The notes under the pieces were generated by a model that did not search any database, was not told where the DNA came from, and saw nothing but the letters and a program-made list of their open reading frames with translations. From CAZJYI01 sp964550025 (GTDB lineage: Bacteria; Verrucomicrobiota; Kiritimatiellia; UBA8416; CAYOBW01), in NCBI GenBank assembly GCA_964550025.1, contig CAZJYI010000073.1, positions 1 to 54,198 of the forward strand: 54,198 nucleotides of DNA, read 5' to 3'. The position numbers and the translations under genes were made by a program. Within the stretch, counting starts at the first letter, position 1; each line of letters begins with the position of its first letter. This document shows positions 35,445-43,430 of the stretch, one piece after another.

Positions 35445-35536
35445 GTGTACGAGTGAGTGTACGAGTACGGATCGACAGTGCGGGATCGTGCCCCGTACTC
35501 GTACACGTACTCCTACACGCCGATCTCTTCGGTTGC
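35445..35536. repeat. 26-bp inverted repeat overlapping a dispersed repeat copy
   Basis: Arms 35445-35470 and 35493-35518 match at 23 of 26 positions. Positions 35482-35536 are also the second copy of the repeat at 23119-23161 (opposite strand), so the two structures overlap. Confidence 0.8.
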
Positions 35537-35618
35537 GGGTGGAACCCGCCTTGGGGAACAAGACTGAAACAGGGGGGAGGCCCTTTTTCGGGACACTCCA
35601 ACCCGGAGGACTGGAATC

Positions 35619-36515
35619 ATGCGCTTTGGCATCAACACGTGGGCCTATGCATTGCCGGTTGACGCCGGCAACCTGGACGCGTTCCTGGAATGGGCCGGCG
35701 AGCTCGGCCTGCCGGGCGACCGGCCGATTATCGAGGTGTTCGCTTCGCCGGACCCCGCCGACCTGGCGTTTGCCGGGGTGATAAGGGAGAAGGCCGGCGA
35801 GAAGGGGTACGGCGTGGTGGCCTGCGGGTTCAACCCGTACATGCAGGGGCCGGATCAGCCGAACCCGCACCTCGTGAGCCCGGACGCGGACGAGCGCAAG
35901 GCGGCGGTTGACCGCGCCTGCGGCTTTGTCGACTACGCCGCCGCGGTAGCGGTTGGCGACGACCCCGGCATTCTCAGCGGACCATGGCACACGCGTCACA
36001 TGCACTTCACGGGTGCGGGGCTTTCGCCCGAAGAGCGCGGATGGCTTGTCGAGGGACTGTCGCAGATCGCGGCGTGCGCGGAGGAGAAGAACGTCTACGC
36101 CGGGTTCGAGGTGTTGAACCGCTTCGAGACCTACGTGTTGAACACGGTGGGCGATGCGCTGGACGTTATCGGCGAAGTGGGCAGCGCGAACATCGGCATC
36201 AACTGGGATGCCAGCCACGCGTACATCGACGAAGCCGAGGGGGTGGTGGACAACCTGCGCAAGACGGTGGAGAGCGGGCACCTCTTCCACGCCCATGTCT
36301 GCGAGAACCACAGGGGTGAATACGGCACGGGCCAGATCAGCCCGCACACCGGCGCGATGCTTGGCGTCCTCAAGGAAGCGGATTACCGTTACGGCATCGT
36401 GCCCGAGCTCTTCTGCGAGGACCTGGACGGCGCCGTGCACAAGTGGATCCGCAGGGAAGGCGATCCCACCGGCGCGGCAAAGCGGACAATCCGGTTCCTG
36501 GCGGAGTGCCTGTAG
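35619..36515 (+). CDS. D-tagatose 3-epimerase-like sugar epimerase
   Basis: 298 residues; 'CCGGAGGAC' precedes the ATG. The TIM barrel starts 'MRFGINTWAYALPV', typical of the DTE/psicose-epimerase family. The four metal ligands are in place: Glu164 ('FEVLNRFETYVLNTV', the family's E-x-LNRFET-x-LN motif), Asp197 ('NWDASHAYIDE'), His224 ('FHAHVCENHRGEYGTG') and Glu263 ('IVPELF'). Family enzymes epimerise free ketohexoses at C3 using Mn or Co. This fits a pathway in which a 3-modified sugar is converted before phosphorylation. The exact sugar is unknown. It sits between the oxidoreductase and kinase genes, isolated from the latter by a 27-bp perfect palindrome. Confidence 0.88.
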   Translation: MRFGINTWAYALPVDAGNLDAFLEWAGELGLPGDRPIIEVFASPDPADLAFAGVIREKAGEKGYGVVACGFNPYMQGPDQPNPHLVSPDADERKAAVDRACGFVDYAAAVAVGDDPGILSGPWHTRHMHFTGAGLSPEERGWLVEGLSQIAACAEEKNVYAGFEVLNRFETYVLNTVGDALDVIGEVGSANIGINWDASHAYIDEAEGVVDNLRKTVESGHLFHAHVCENHRGEYGTGQISPHTGAMLGVLKEADYRYGIVPELFCEDLDGAVHKWIRREGDPTGAAKRTIRFLAECL

Positions 36516-36554
36516 CGGGAAGAAGGAGCCGCGAAGTGTTGCGAGGGCGTTCCC

Positions 36555-36618
36555 TGTAGCCACGAGCGTGAGCGAGTGGACGATGCGCGTTGTCCACTCG
36601 CTCACGCTCGTGGCTACA
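36555..36618. repeat. Perfect 27-bp inverted repeat with 10-base loop, GTAG-headed (REPIN-like)
   Basis: Arms 36555-36581 and 36592-36618 are exact reverse complements around GATGCGCGTT. Both ends carry GTAG (36556-36559 and, on the other strand, 36617-36614). It lies in the spacer between the epimerase and kinase genes and should form a very stable hairpin in RNA. Confidence 0.92.
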
Positions 36619-36647
36619 CTCGGTTCGCCAAGATGGAGGGTTGGAAC

Positions 36648-37664
36648 ATGTCAGACCGCAACGGGATTCTGTGCGGGGGCAATTGGATTATCGATCACGT
36701 CAAGATCATCGACACGTTTCCCGAGCAGGACGCGTTGGCAAGCATCCTGAGCCAGTCCCGGGGAACGGGTGGCGCGCCGTACAACGTGCTCGTCGACCTG
36801 GCCAAGCTGGGTGCGCCCTTTCCGCTGTCCGGCGTCGGCCTGGTCGGCGACGACGAGGACGGCAACACGATCCTGGCGGACTGCGCAACTTTCGGCATCG
36901 ATGCATCCCAGATGCGCCGCACGAGCGAGGCGTCCACGTCCTTCACGGACGTGATGACCGTGCAGTCGACGGGAAGGCGCACGTTCTTCCACATGCGGGG
37001 CGCCAACAGCCTGCTTTGCGAGGAGCACTTCGACCTTGAGGCCTCCAGCGCCAGAATCCTCCACCTGGGATACATCCTCCTGCTCGACGCGCTGGATGTG
37101 ATCGCCGAAGACGGCACAACGGGTATTGCGCGGCTGTTGAAGCAGGCACGGGAACTCGGTTTCAAAACGGCTGTCGATGTCGTCAGCGAAGACAGCGACC
37201 GATTCGTCTCGGTCGTCACCCCGTCGCTGCCGTACATCGACTACCTTATCGTCAACGAGTTCGAGGCGTCGCGCTCCACAGGCATTGAGATCGTGGAGAA
37301 CCACGGGGTCAGCTTCGCCCGGGCATCCGATGCGGCTCAGGCCCTGTTGGAGATGGGCGTACACGAGTGGGTCGTCATCCACTGCCCCGAGGGGGCACTG
37401 GCCAGGAGCAAGGACGGTGAGGAGGCGCTCCAGGGCAGTGTGAAGGTCCCGGCGGAACAGATCGCCGGCACGGCCGGCGCCGGCGACGCGTTCGCGGCGG
37501 GCATGCTCTTCGGCCTGCACGAGGGCCGCGCAATCGAAGAGTGCCTGCGCATGGCCGTGTCCGCCGCGGCCTCCAACCTCTCTGACGCCACCTGCACCGC
37601 CGGCATCAAGCCGATGGAGGAATGCCTGAGGACGGGCGACGTGTTCGGGTTTCGGAGTATCTAA
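36648..37664 (+). CDS. PfkB-family carbohydrate kinase
   Basis: 338 residues. The ATG at 36648 follows GGAGGG; the frame upstream runs through the palindrome and is not coding. The PfkB fold shows 'GGAPYNVLVDLAKLG' and 'GVGLVGDDEDGNTI' near the N-terminus and the C-terminal signature 'GTAGAGDAFAAGMLFGLHEG' with catalytic Asp and anion hole. The enzyme phosphorylates a sugar or sugar derivative with ATP. As last gene of the cluster it would commit the processed sugar to central metabolism. A Gly at the start of the GTAGAGD motif and an internal Glu-rich lid do not reveal the substrate. It is convergent with the methyltransferase gene, only 10 bp apart. Confidence 0.9.
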   Translation: MSDRNGILCGGNWIIDHVKIIDTFPEQDALASILSQSRGTGGAPYNVLVDLAKLGAPFPLSGVGLVGDDEDGNTILADCATFGIDASQMRRTSEASTSFTDVMTVQSTGRRTFFHMRGANSLLCEEHFDLEASSARILHLGYILLLDALDVIAEDGTTGIARLLKQARELGFKTAVDVVSEDSDRFVSVVTPSLPYIDYLIVNEFEASRSTGIEIVENHGVSFARASDAAQALLEMGVHEWVVIHCPEGALARSKDGEEALQGSVKVPAEQIAGTAGAGDAFAAGMLFGLHEGRAIEECLRMAVSAAASNLSDATCTAGIKPMEECLRTGDVFGFRSI

Positions 37665-37674
37665 GAGGCGCCGC

Positions 37675-39198
37675 TTACTCCAGCAGTCCGCGCCTGACAA
37701 GCCATTCGAGCCGGCCGCGAACAAGGGTATCCCACTTGGCATCGCTGATCGGCTGGTCGGGCTTGAGGCGCGTTCGGATCAATGCGGTCAGCTCAGGCAC
37801 CGTGTGCTCTCCGTCCAGCAGTTGCACAAGGTGACGTTCGAAGGCGTCTCTCAGTCTCACCGGCCGATGCGCTGCGCTGGTCACCAGATCGCTCCGGGCC
37901 TGGTATCGGACAAGCCCGGAAGCTCGTGGGCGGTCGCCAACCGTCGGTGTGCAACGGCGCGGCGTCGAAACGAATTCCACGGCGGCGGCGTGCTGCAAAC
38001 CGCTGAGCATGGCGGCGACCTCGCCTTCCGCGACATCTTCGCCGAGCGTGCGTCTGAGCTCATTGACGGGAATGGAAGCGGGCCGGGCGTCAACCAGGCT
38101 ATTGAGGATAGCCGCCATGCCTGGATGCCCGGCCGAAAACCGCAGCCCCGGATCGGTTCGGAAGCGGGGCGTGCCGTCATCCGACTCTTCGCGGTTGCAG
38201 GTGGCGGCAACGTGCAACGTCTGCATGCACGCAAACGTCATGCCGCTTTCGAGTGCCCGTTCGCGGAGGCAGAGCAGGCTGCGGCGGAAAGAGACATTGC
38301 CGACAAAGTCGATGTACTGTTGCCGCTCCATGGGATCGGTGAGGTGTTCTTCGATCCACTGCCGACCGGCCGGGGGCAGGCGATCGGGTGAGGAGCCGCC
38401 CGGATAGGCGTCGTCAACGTACCGCAATCCGCTGGATTCGATCCTCTCCAGGAATTCACGGAAATAGAGCGGTTGATTCGAATCGATGAGGTACTCGTGA
38501 ATCAGGTACGCAGCCGGATCACCGATCTTCTGGAGATCGCTTCTCAAGCGGTCGGCGAGAATCGCGGCGGGGTCCCCTGGCATGGTCTTCGAACCGGGGA
38601 GCACCTGGATCAGTTCGAGAGCCGCCGCCACCTTCTCGCGTGGATCATCGATCTGCCGCGTGTGGTGGCGCAACATCTGCCGCAGCGCCTGCTTTCCGCA
38701 CCATCCGGGGTAGGTGTTGTAGCTGACATACGCCAATCCGTTCTCATCCAGGTGGTTTCGACAGAGTGACAGGATCCTCTCCTGAACCGCGGGCGGAACC
38801 CATGAGTAGACGCCGTGCACGATGATGTAGTCAAAGCGCTCGAGAGCGTCGGCCTTGAGCTCCAGGATATCCGCCTGTATCAGCTCGATATTGGTGAGGG
38901 ACAACTCCCCACTCATTCCGCGCCCGATTTCCACCTGGACCGGTGAGAGATCGATGCCGACGAACCGGCTGTCGGGAAACTCGAATGCCATGGGGAAGAG
39001 GTTACCGCCGTCCGCACACCCTAACTCCAGGACGCGGCATTGTGCCGGTGAAGCGGGGTTCAGACCGCACAAGCTCCCAATAGCGGCGATCCGGGAGATG
39101 TGTGTGAACGGTTTGGCATCGTTGGGATAGGGGATCTCATCGTATGACCTGCGTAGATCATCCGTGGACGGAACGTTGCTGTCGGTCAGGGATTTCAT
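37675..39198 (-). CDS. SAM-dependent methyltransferase with methyltransferase regulatory domain
   Basis: 507 residues from the ATG at 39198; the longer frame to 39459 runs into a palindromic repeat. Residues 18-32 'SYDEIPYPNDAKPFTHI' are the usual opening of this family. Motif I is 'VLELGCADGGN' (57-66), 'FVGIDLSPVQVEIGR' binds the SAM ribose, and 'FDYIIVHGVYSWVP' is the motif IV region. After the catalytic part comes the MethyTransf_Reg (PKMT second) domain, and a C-terminal helical part ends 'WLVRRGLLE'. Relatives include rickettsial protein-lysine methyltransferases acting on outer-membrane proteins. The target here is unknown; there is no functional link to the sugar cluster besides proximity. 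Confidence 0.88.
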   Translation of the reverse strand: MKSLTDSNVPSTDDLRRSYDEIPYPNDAKPFTHISRIAAIGSLCGLNPASPAQCRVLELGCADGGNLFPMAFEFPDSRFVGIDLSPVQVEIGRGMSGELSLTNIELIQADILELKADALERFDYIIVHGVYSWVPPAVQERILSLCRNHLDENGLAYVSYNTYPGWCGKQALRQMLRHHTRQIDDPREKVAAALELIQVLPGSKTMPGDPAAILADRLRSDLQKIGDPAAYLIHEYLIDSNQPLYFREFLERIESSGLRYVDDAYPGGSSPDRLPPAGRQWIEEHLTDPMERQQYIDFVGNVSFRRSLLCLRERALESGMTFACMQTLHVAATCNREESDDGTPRFRTDPGLRFSAGHPGMAAILNSLVDARPASIPVNELRRTLGEDVAEGEVAAMLSGLQHAAAVEFVSTPRRCTPTVGDRPRASGLVRYQARSDLVTSAAHRPVRLRDAFERHLVQLLDGEHTVPELTALIRTRLKPDQPISDAKWDTLVRGRLEWLVRRGLLE

Positions 39199-39304
39199 GG
39201 TCGTAAAATGTAGCCCGACGCACCGGGCAACACAAGGCCGCACTGCACTCGCCAGGGCAAACGCATCTAATCCGCACCAGAATAGAGCCTTATGTGCTCT
39301 CCCA

Positions 39305-39404
39305 GTAGCCCTCCGCCCGCGGCGGACGGAAGCGGGCTGAAGCCGGTGTGAGAACGTGCCATCAGGGGGGGAGCCCGCGTTTCCGCCCGCGGCGGACGGG
39401 CTAC
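39305..39404. repeat. GTAG-headed inverted pair (REPIN-like)
   Basis: GTAG at 39305-39308 is followed by a GC palindrome containing CCGCCCGCGGCGGACGG. The same 17-mer recurs at 39383-39399, ending in CTAC (39401-39404), the reverse of the GTAG head. The right half strongly resembles the element at 16076-16118. It lies between the divergent methyltransferase and HzsA-like genes. Confidence 0.75.
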
Positions 39405-39489
39405 CGGTTTCTGCAAGAGGACGGAACCGGATTAGATGCGTTTGCCCTGACACTCGCAACCCTTTCGTTTCCGTGATAGATTCCGGGCC

Positions 39490-42400
39490 ATGGTTTGCTC
39501 ACGCGTTCTCTCCAGACGCCACACCGGGTTTGGGCTTCTCGTGTTGCTCGCAATCCCGCGCATGGGAAGCGCGGCACCGGAGACGGTCACACCCATCGAC
39601 CTCGCGCCCAAAGCGAAAGTGTGGGCGAGCTCGGAGTACAGTGCGCGGTGGGCGGCGCGCTACGCGATCGACGAGACGGTTCCCCGGGGGGGGCCCGGGA
39701 AGGACGCACAGAAGGCGTGGGCTATCCACCGCGCGAAAGCGGGCGACCGCGCGGAGTTCATTTTGGAATGGCCGCAACCGGTGACCGTGGCGACCATCGT
39801 GTACTGGGGTCGCACCGGGAGCCTTCTTTCCGAGACCTGGAAGGACTATGAGCTGTACCTTGACGATGCGACGAAGCCGGCAATTACCGGCGCGTTCGCG
39901 ATGGTCAGTAGCCCGCAACGGATCGACATCGACGGCAGGCCGGTCCGGAGAATCCGTTTCAAGTTCCTCAATTCGTACGGCCCCCATAATCCCGGCGCAT
40001 CGGAAATTGCGGTATTCCCCGCGGCACCTCCGAACGAGCAACTGGACTGGTTCCCTCTCAGCGGAAAGGCCCTGCAGCAGCGGCTCAACCAGATGAGAAA
40101 GGAACGCGCCAACCTGGCAAGGGTGGCGGCCACCCTACCCGGGCAGGTGGTGTTCCTGGAAGGCACTCGACCGTGGAACCACCTCGATCACCAGCAGCCG
40201 GCCCGGGGGAACTACGCAACGGTGGAGAATCACACGCACCGCTGCTACATCGAGAAGGACACTCCCGGACCGGCCAACGCGGGCCACCGGTTGTACATCC
40301 TCGATCCCCGAAGCCCCGGGCGGGAACCACGCGTGCTGGTCGATGCCGGCAAGGGTTGGATCGGGTGTGCGATGAGTTGTTCGTACGACGGCCAAGCTCT
40401 CTACTTCTGCATGGCGCCGGGAGACGACCCGTTCTTTCATATCTACAGCGTACCTGTCTCCGGGGGAGAGCCCCGGCAGTTGACCTCGGGACCGTTCCAG
40501 GACTGCGATCCCGAAATTCTCCCGGACGGGAGGGTTGTCTTCAGCTCCACTCGCTTTGGCAGCCGCGAGGAATACCATGCCTTCGAAGTCTCGACCCTCT
40601 TCACGATAAACGGCGACGGCCGTGACATACGTCCGCTGACCTATCACGTCGTCAACGATCGCGAGCCCAAGGTGACCGCCGACGGCAATATCGTTTTCGT
40701 GCGCCAGGACAACTTCTTCATGAACGCCAAGATCGCGACGCAGATCTTCCATGTCGACCCGGGCGGCAGGGGGCAATTCATGCTCCTGGGCCAGGAACGA
40801 GGCCCCAGCGGCTACGACCGCTACACGATGCACGACATCTACCCGCAGGCGATCGGCTTCCTGGCGCCCCACCGGATCAGCTACAAGCGCAACGGGAGCG
40901 CCTTCGGCAACCCCGTCCCGCTGCCCGACGGCCGCGTGGCGGCGCTCTGCGGACCGAACGGCCCCCGGCCCGCCACCCACCCTCTCAGTAAGCACGGGAT
41001 CGGCATCGTCATCTCCGACGCGAAAGCGCCCACAACAGACGGTTTGCCCGTTAGCACCAGCAAACCGCTGCACGACATTTCGGCCCTGCCGGACGGACGC
41101 CTGCTCTGCTCAACGCTGGACAGGAAGTCGTTGGGAGTTGTTGACCTGGATACGGGCACGGTGTCGCCGTTTCACCTATCGCGGAAAGACATCCAGGCAC
41201 CGCTGTACGTGGGCCCGCGAAGCACGCCTCCGGTGAAGCCAGTCGACGTGGAGGAGCGTGACACGGGAGACGAAACGGGATTCCTTTTCTGCCAAAGCGT
41301 CTTCAACAGCCGACAGATCCATGCCGACTTGAACTGCATCAGGGCGGTTCGCGTCTACGAGGGAAGACCGCTGACCGCGCGGTTCCTGACGAGCACCTCG
41401 TATCACGGCGGCGTGAACCACATCGGTACCGAAGCGGTTGAATTGGGCACGGTGCCTATCTGCCCGGACGGTTCCTTCCTCGTGGAAGTCCCGGCCGACC
41501 GTGCCCTGGCATTCGAGGCCATTGACGGCGAAGGCAGGGCGGTCATCAACGAGTTCACCTGGATCTACGTTCGGCCGGGCGAGAGACGGTCGTGCACGGG
41601 CTGCCACGCCGCGAGAGAGCAGGCGCCGCCGGCCGTCGGGAGCATGGCCATGCGGCTGCCCGCCGTGCGCCTCACGGGAGAGGGAACTCCCTTCCGCTAC
41701 AAGGCCAACAGCGTGACGTACGGCCGCGGCGCCGGTGTTCTCGGCGACCAGATGGACCGCATCCGAGAGACGAAGTCCATCAACCTCTATCCCCATCCGT
41801 ATCCGTTCGTGGGCGGGGACTCCCGGCCGTTCGCGCCGGGACGGGCAGAGACGACCCGCTTGCTGATCGAGCGGCTGCGAGGGGGCACCGCGGATGAGCG
41901 GGCATCGGCAGCACAACACCTGGCCGTCCTTCGCGGCCGTACGGCCGGCCCGGCCCTCGTGTCCGCCACGGCAGATACGAATGCCGCCGTGCGGATGAAC
42001 GCGGCCCTGGCGCTCGCCGCCTGCGGCGACCGCGGGGCGGCCGATGCACTCTTGGGCGCGATGCACGACCCGGACACGCAGGTCGCCCTGGCCGCCAACG
42101 TGGCACTGTCACACCTGACAGCACATGACGTGGGTCTTACGGAGATCGGCAGAATCGACCTCCGGCAATGTGCGGATCGCTGGCGCCGGTGGCTGGCCGA
42201 CAACCCGTGGCCCGCCATCGAAAAGAGGCGCATCGGCGAGCTGGACAGCCCGGATCCGCAGACCGTAATCATGGCCGTGCAGTCGCTCGGTCACGTGGGC
42301 GGGCACACGGCGCGCGCGGCGCTGCGCGCCTATGCCCGACGCTGCCTGGCCCCGGCGGACAAGACCGACCTGCGTTCGATCACCGATGCCATGCGAGGCT

Positions 42401-42723
42401 TGGGATACCTGGGCGATAGCCAGGCGGTTGACCTGCTTGACGAGATACTGAAGTCTCACATTCCGCTCCCGAACGGCGAGCGGTCGGCGAAGCTCGCCGG
42501 GACCGCCGCCGAGGCCCTGGGCTGGATTGGGACGCCCGAGGCCGAGAAGGTGCTCGTCGAGCGAAGCCGGGAACTGCGGCTGTTCCACGACTACAACCTG
42601 GCCGTCGGAGACCAGGGAGGGGGCTGGGGCGACTATCTCAGCTATACTATCGTGTGGCGGCCGCCGCCGGCCTGGGACGCCTTGGACGGCGCGAGGCCGT
42701 TCCCACACTGCTCGACACGGTGA
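39490..42723 (+). CDS. Secreted HzsA-like beta-propeller protein with one haem-c motif and HEAT repeats, frameshifted
   Basis: 1077 residues to the first stop. Signal peptide to about residue 28. Residues 35-175 form an F5/8C-like (discoidin) domain ('KVWASSEYSARWAARYAID', 'ATIVYWGRTG'). Residues 200-600 form a TolB-like propeller ('SYDGQALYFCMAP', 'PEILPDGRVVFSSTRFGSREEYHAF'). The part around 'RRSCTGCHAAREQAPP' (CxxCH at Cys702-His706) is the HzsA-type region, related to hydrazine synthase alpha but found widely in PVC genomes. HEAT repeats start near residue 780. Near 42657, inside a GCC run, the frame shifts: the continuing HEAT repeats lie in the next frame to 42887 while this frame ends in 'PHCSTR'. 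The shift could be an assembly error or real. Confidence 0.84.
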   Translation: MVCSRVLSRRHTGFGLLVLLAIPRMGSAAPETVTPIDLAPKAKVWASSEYSARWAARYAIDETVPRGGPGKDAQKAWAIHRAKAGDRAEFILEWPQPVTVATIVYWGRTGSLLSETWKDYELYLDDATKPAITGAFAMVSSPQRIDIDGRPVRRIRFKFLNSYGPHNPGASEIAVFPAAPPNEQLDWFPLSGKALQQRLNQMRKERANLARVAATLPGQVVFLEGTRPWNHLDHQQPARGNYATVENHTHRCYIEKDTPGPANAGHRLYILDPRSPGREPRVLVDAGKGWIGCAMSCSYDGQALYFCMAPGDDPFFHIYSVPVSGGEPRQLTSGPFQDCDPEILPDGRVVFSSTRFGSREEYHAFEVSTLFTINGDGRDIRPLTYHVVNDREPKVTADGNIVFVRQDNFFMNAKIATQIFHVDPGGRGQFMLLGQERGPSGYDRYTMHDIYPQAIGFLAPHRISYKRNGSAFGNPVPLPDGRVAALCGPNGPRPATHPLSKHGIGIVISDAKAPTTDGLPVSTSKPLHDISALPDGRLLCSTLDRKSLGVVDLDTGTVSPFHLSRKDIQAPLYVGPRSTPPVKPVDVEERDTGDETGFLFCQSVFNSRQIHADLNCIRAVRVYEGRPLTARFLTSTSYHGGVNHIGTEAVELGTVPICPDGSFLVEVPADRALAFEAIDGEGRAVINEFTWIYVRPGERRSCTGCHAAREQAPPAVGSMAMRLPAVRLTGEGTPFRYKANSVTYGRGAGVLGDQMDRIRETKSINLYPHPYPFVGGDSRPFAPGRAETTRLLIERLRGGTADERASAAQHLAVLRGRTAGPALVSATADTNAAVRMNAALALAACGDRGAADALLGAMHDPDTQVALAANVALSHLTAHDVGLTEIGRIDLRQCADRWRRWLADNPWPAIEKRRIGELDSPDPQTVIMAVQSLGHVGGHTARAALRAYARRCLAPADKTDLRSITDAMRGLGYLGDSQAVDLLDEILKSHIPLPNGERSAKLAGTAAEALGWIGTPEAEKVLVERSRELRLFHDYNLAVGDQGGGWGDYLSYTIVWRPPPAWDALDGARPFPHCSTR

Positions 42724-42887
42724 GCAACTCTGACAACGCCCTGGAGGTCCGGCACGCCGCCGCGAAAGCGCTTGTCGAGGTGTGCGATGCCGGCGACCGG
42801 GAAACGCTGAGGACAGTCGCCGACAGCTACCCGGAAGTCCACACCCGCCGCGTCCTGTTACGCGCCTGCGCCACCGAAACGCAGTGA
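42657..42887 (+). pseudogene. Out-of-frame HEAT-repeat tail of the HzsA-like protein
   Basis: About 76 codons starting in the GCC run. They read 'AAAAGLGRLGRREAVPTLLD', 'LEVRHAAAKALVEVCDAGD' and 'SYPEVHTRRVLLRACATETQ', which is a perfect continuation of the HEAT repeats encoded up to about 42640 in the other frame. A single missing base in 42657-42672 would explain it. The tail should be joined to the upstream gene if the reads support the extra base. Confidence 0.72.
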
Positions 42888-43430
42888 CCCCGCCCCAAGA
42901 ATCGAAACCGTTTTTGAACGCTCCCGCCACCACCGGGCTCGCCCCGGTGGAGCGAACGTAATGACCCCTCTTTCCCGCCACCACCGGGCTCGCCCCGGTG
43001 GAGCGAAGATCGGTCCTCGTGAGACGTGCAGAACCAGATTCCCTGAGCCCGTATGTGTGCGAGCGAAGCGTGTAGCTCTCTTCTCGCTCGTCCCGGGCTC
43101 AAGGGAGCGTACTCCTTCTGGAATGTGCAGTCATCCTGGAAGGAGCAGTTGAGCCACAAAATGCACAGGAATCACAGAAGGAGAAGAGGTTGCAGAGGGA
43201 CTGCCGTACACCCGGATAATGACACCGTCAGTTCCTCCAAGTCTCTCTTTTTGTGGGTTTTGTGCCTTTTGTGGCCATTCAATTGCCGGTTCCAGAATCA
43301 CGGCTCCACCGGGGCGAGCCCGGTGGTGGCCGCATCGTGCTCGTCCCGGCAACATTGCAGGCTGCGGGGCTGATCTGCGGCTCACGGCCCGGTCGTGGCT
43401 GCATTGTGCTTGTCTTGGCGACATTCCGGG
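42888..43430. repeat. Repeat-filled intergenic region, three copies of an ACCGGGCTCGCCCCGGT palindrome
   Basis: The 543-bp gap between convergent genes holds no recognisable gene. A GCCACCACCGGGCTCGCCCC... hairpin unit occurs at 42926-42954, 42977-43005 and inverted at 43302-43330. Further along are a 21-bp dispersed repeat (43257-43277) and two imperfect direct copies (27 of 34 identical) at 43337-43370 and 43406-43439. Confidence 0.78.
43257..43277. repeat. Dispersed 21-bp repeat, copy 2
   Basis: Identical in all 21 bases to 13880-13900, in the same orientation, within a T/G-rich stretch with further 'ttgtggg' units. Confidence 0.7.

Noticed and set aside
34467..36605. A 712-codon minus-strand frame across the oxidoreductase and epimerase genes
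   Set aside because: It runs through two well-supported genes and a repeat-filled spacer and shows no domain.
39199..39459. A longer N-terminus for the methyltransferase
   Set aside because: It would translate through a GTAG-headed palindromic repeat, while the family-typical start lies at 39198.
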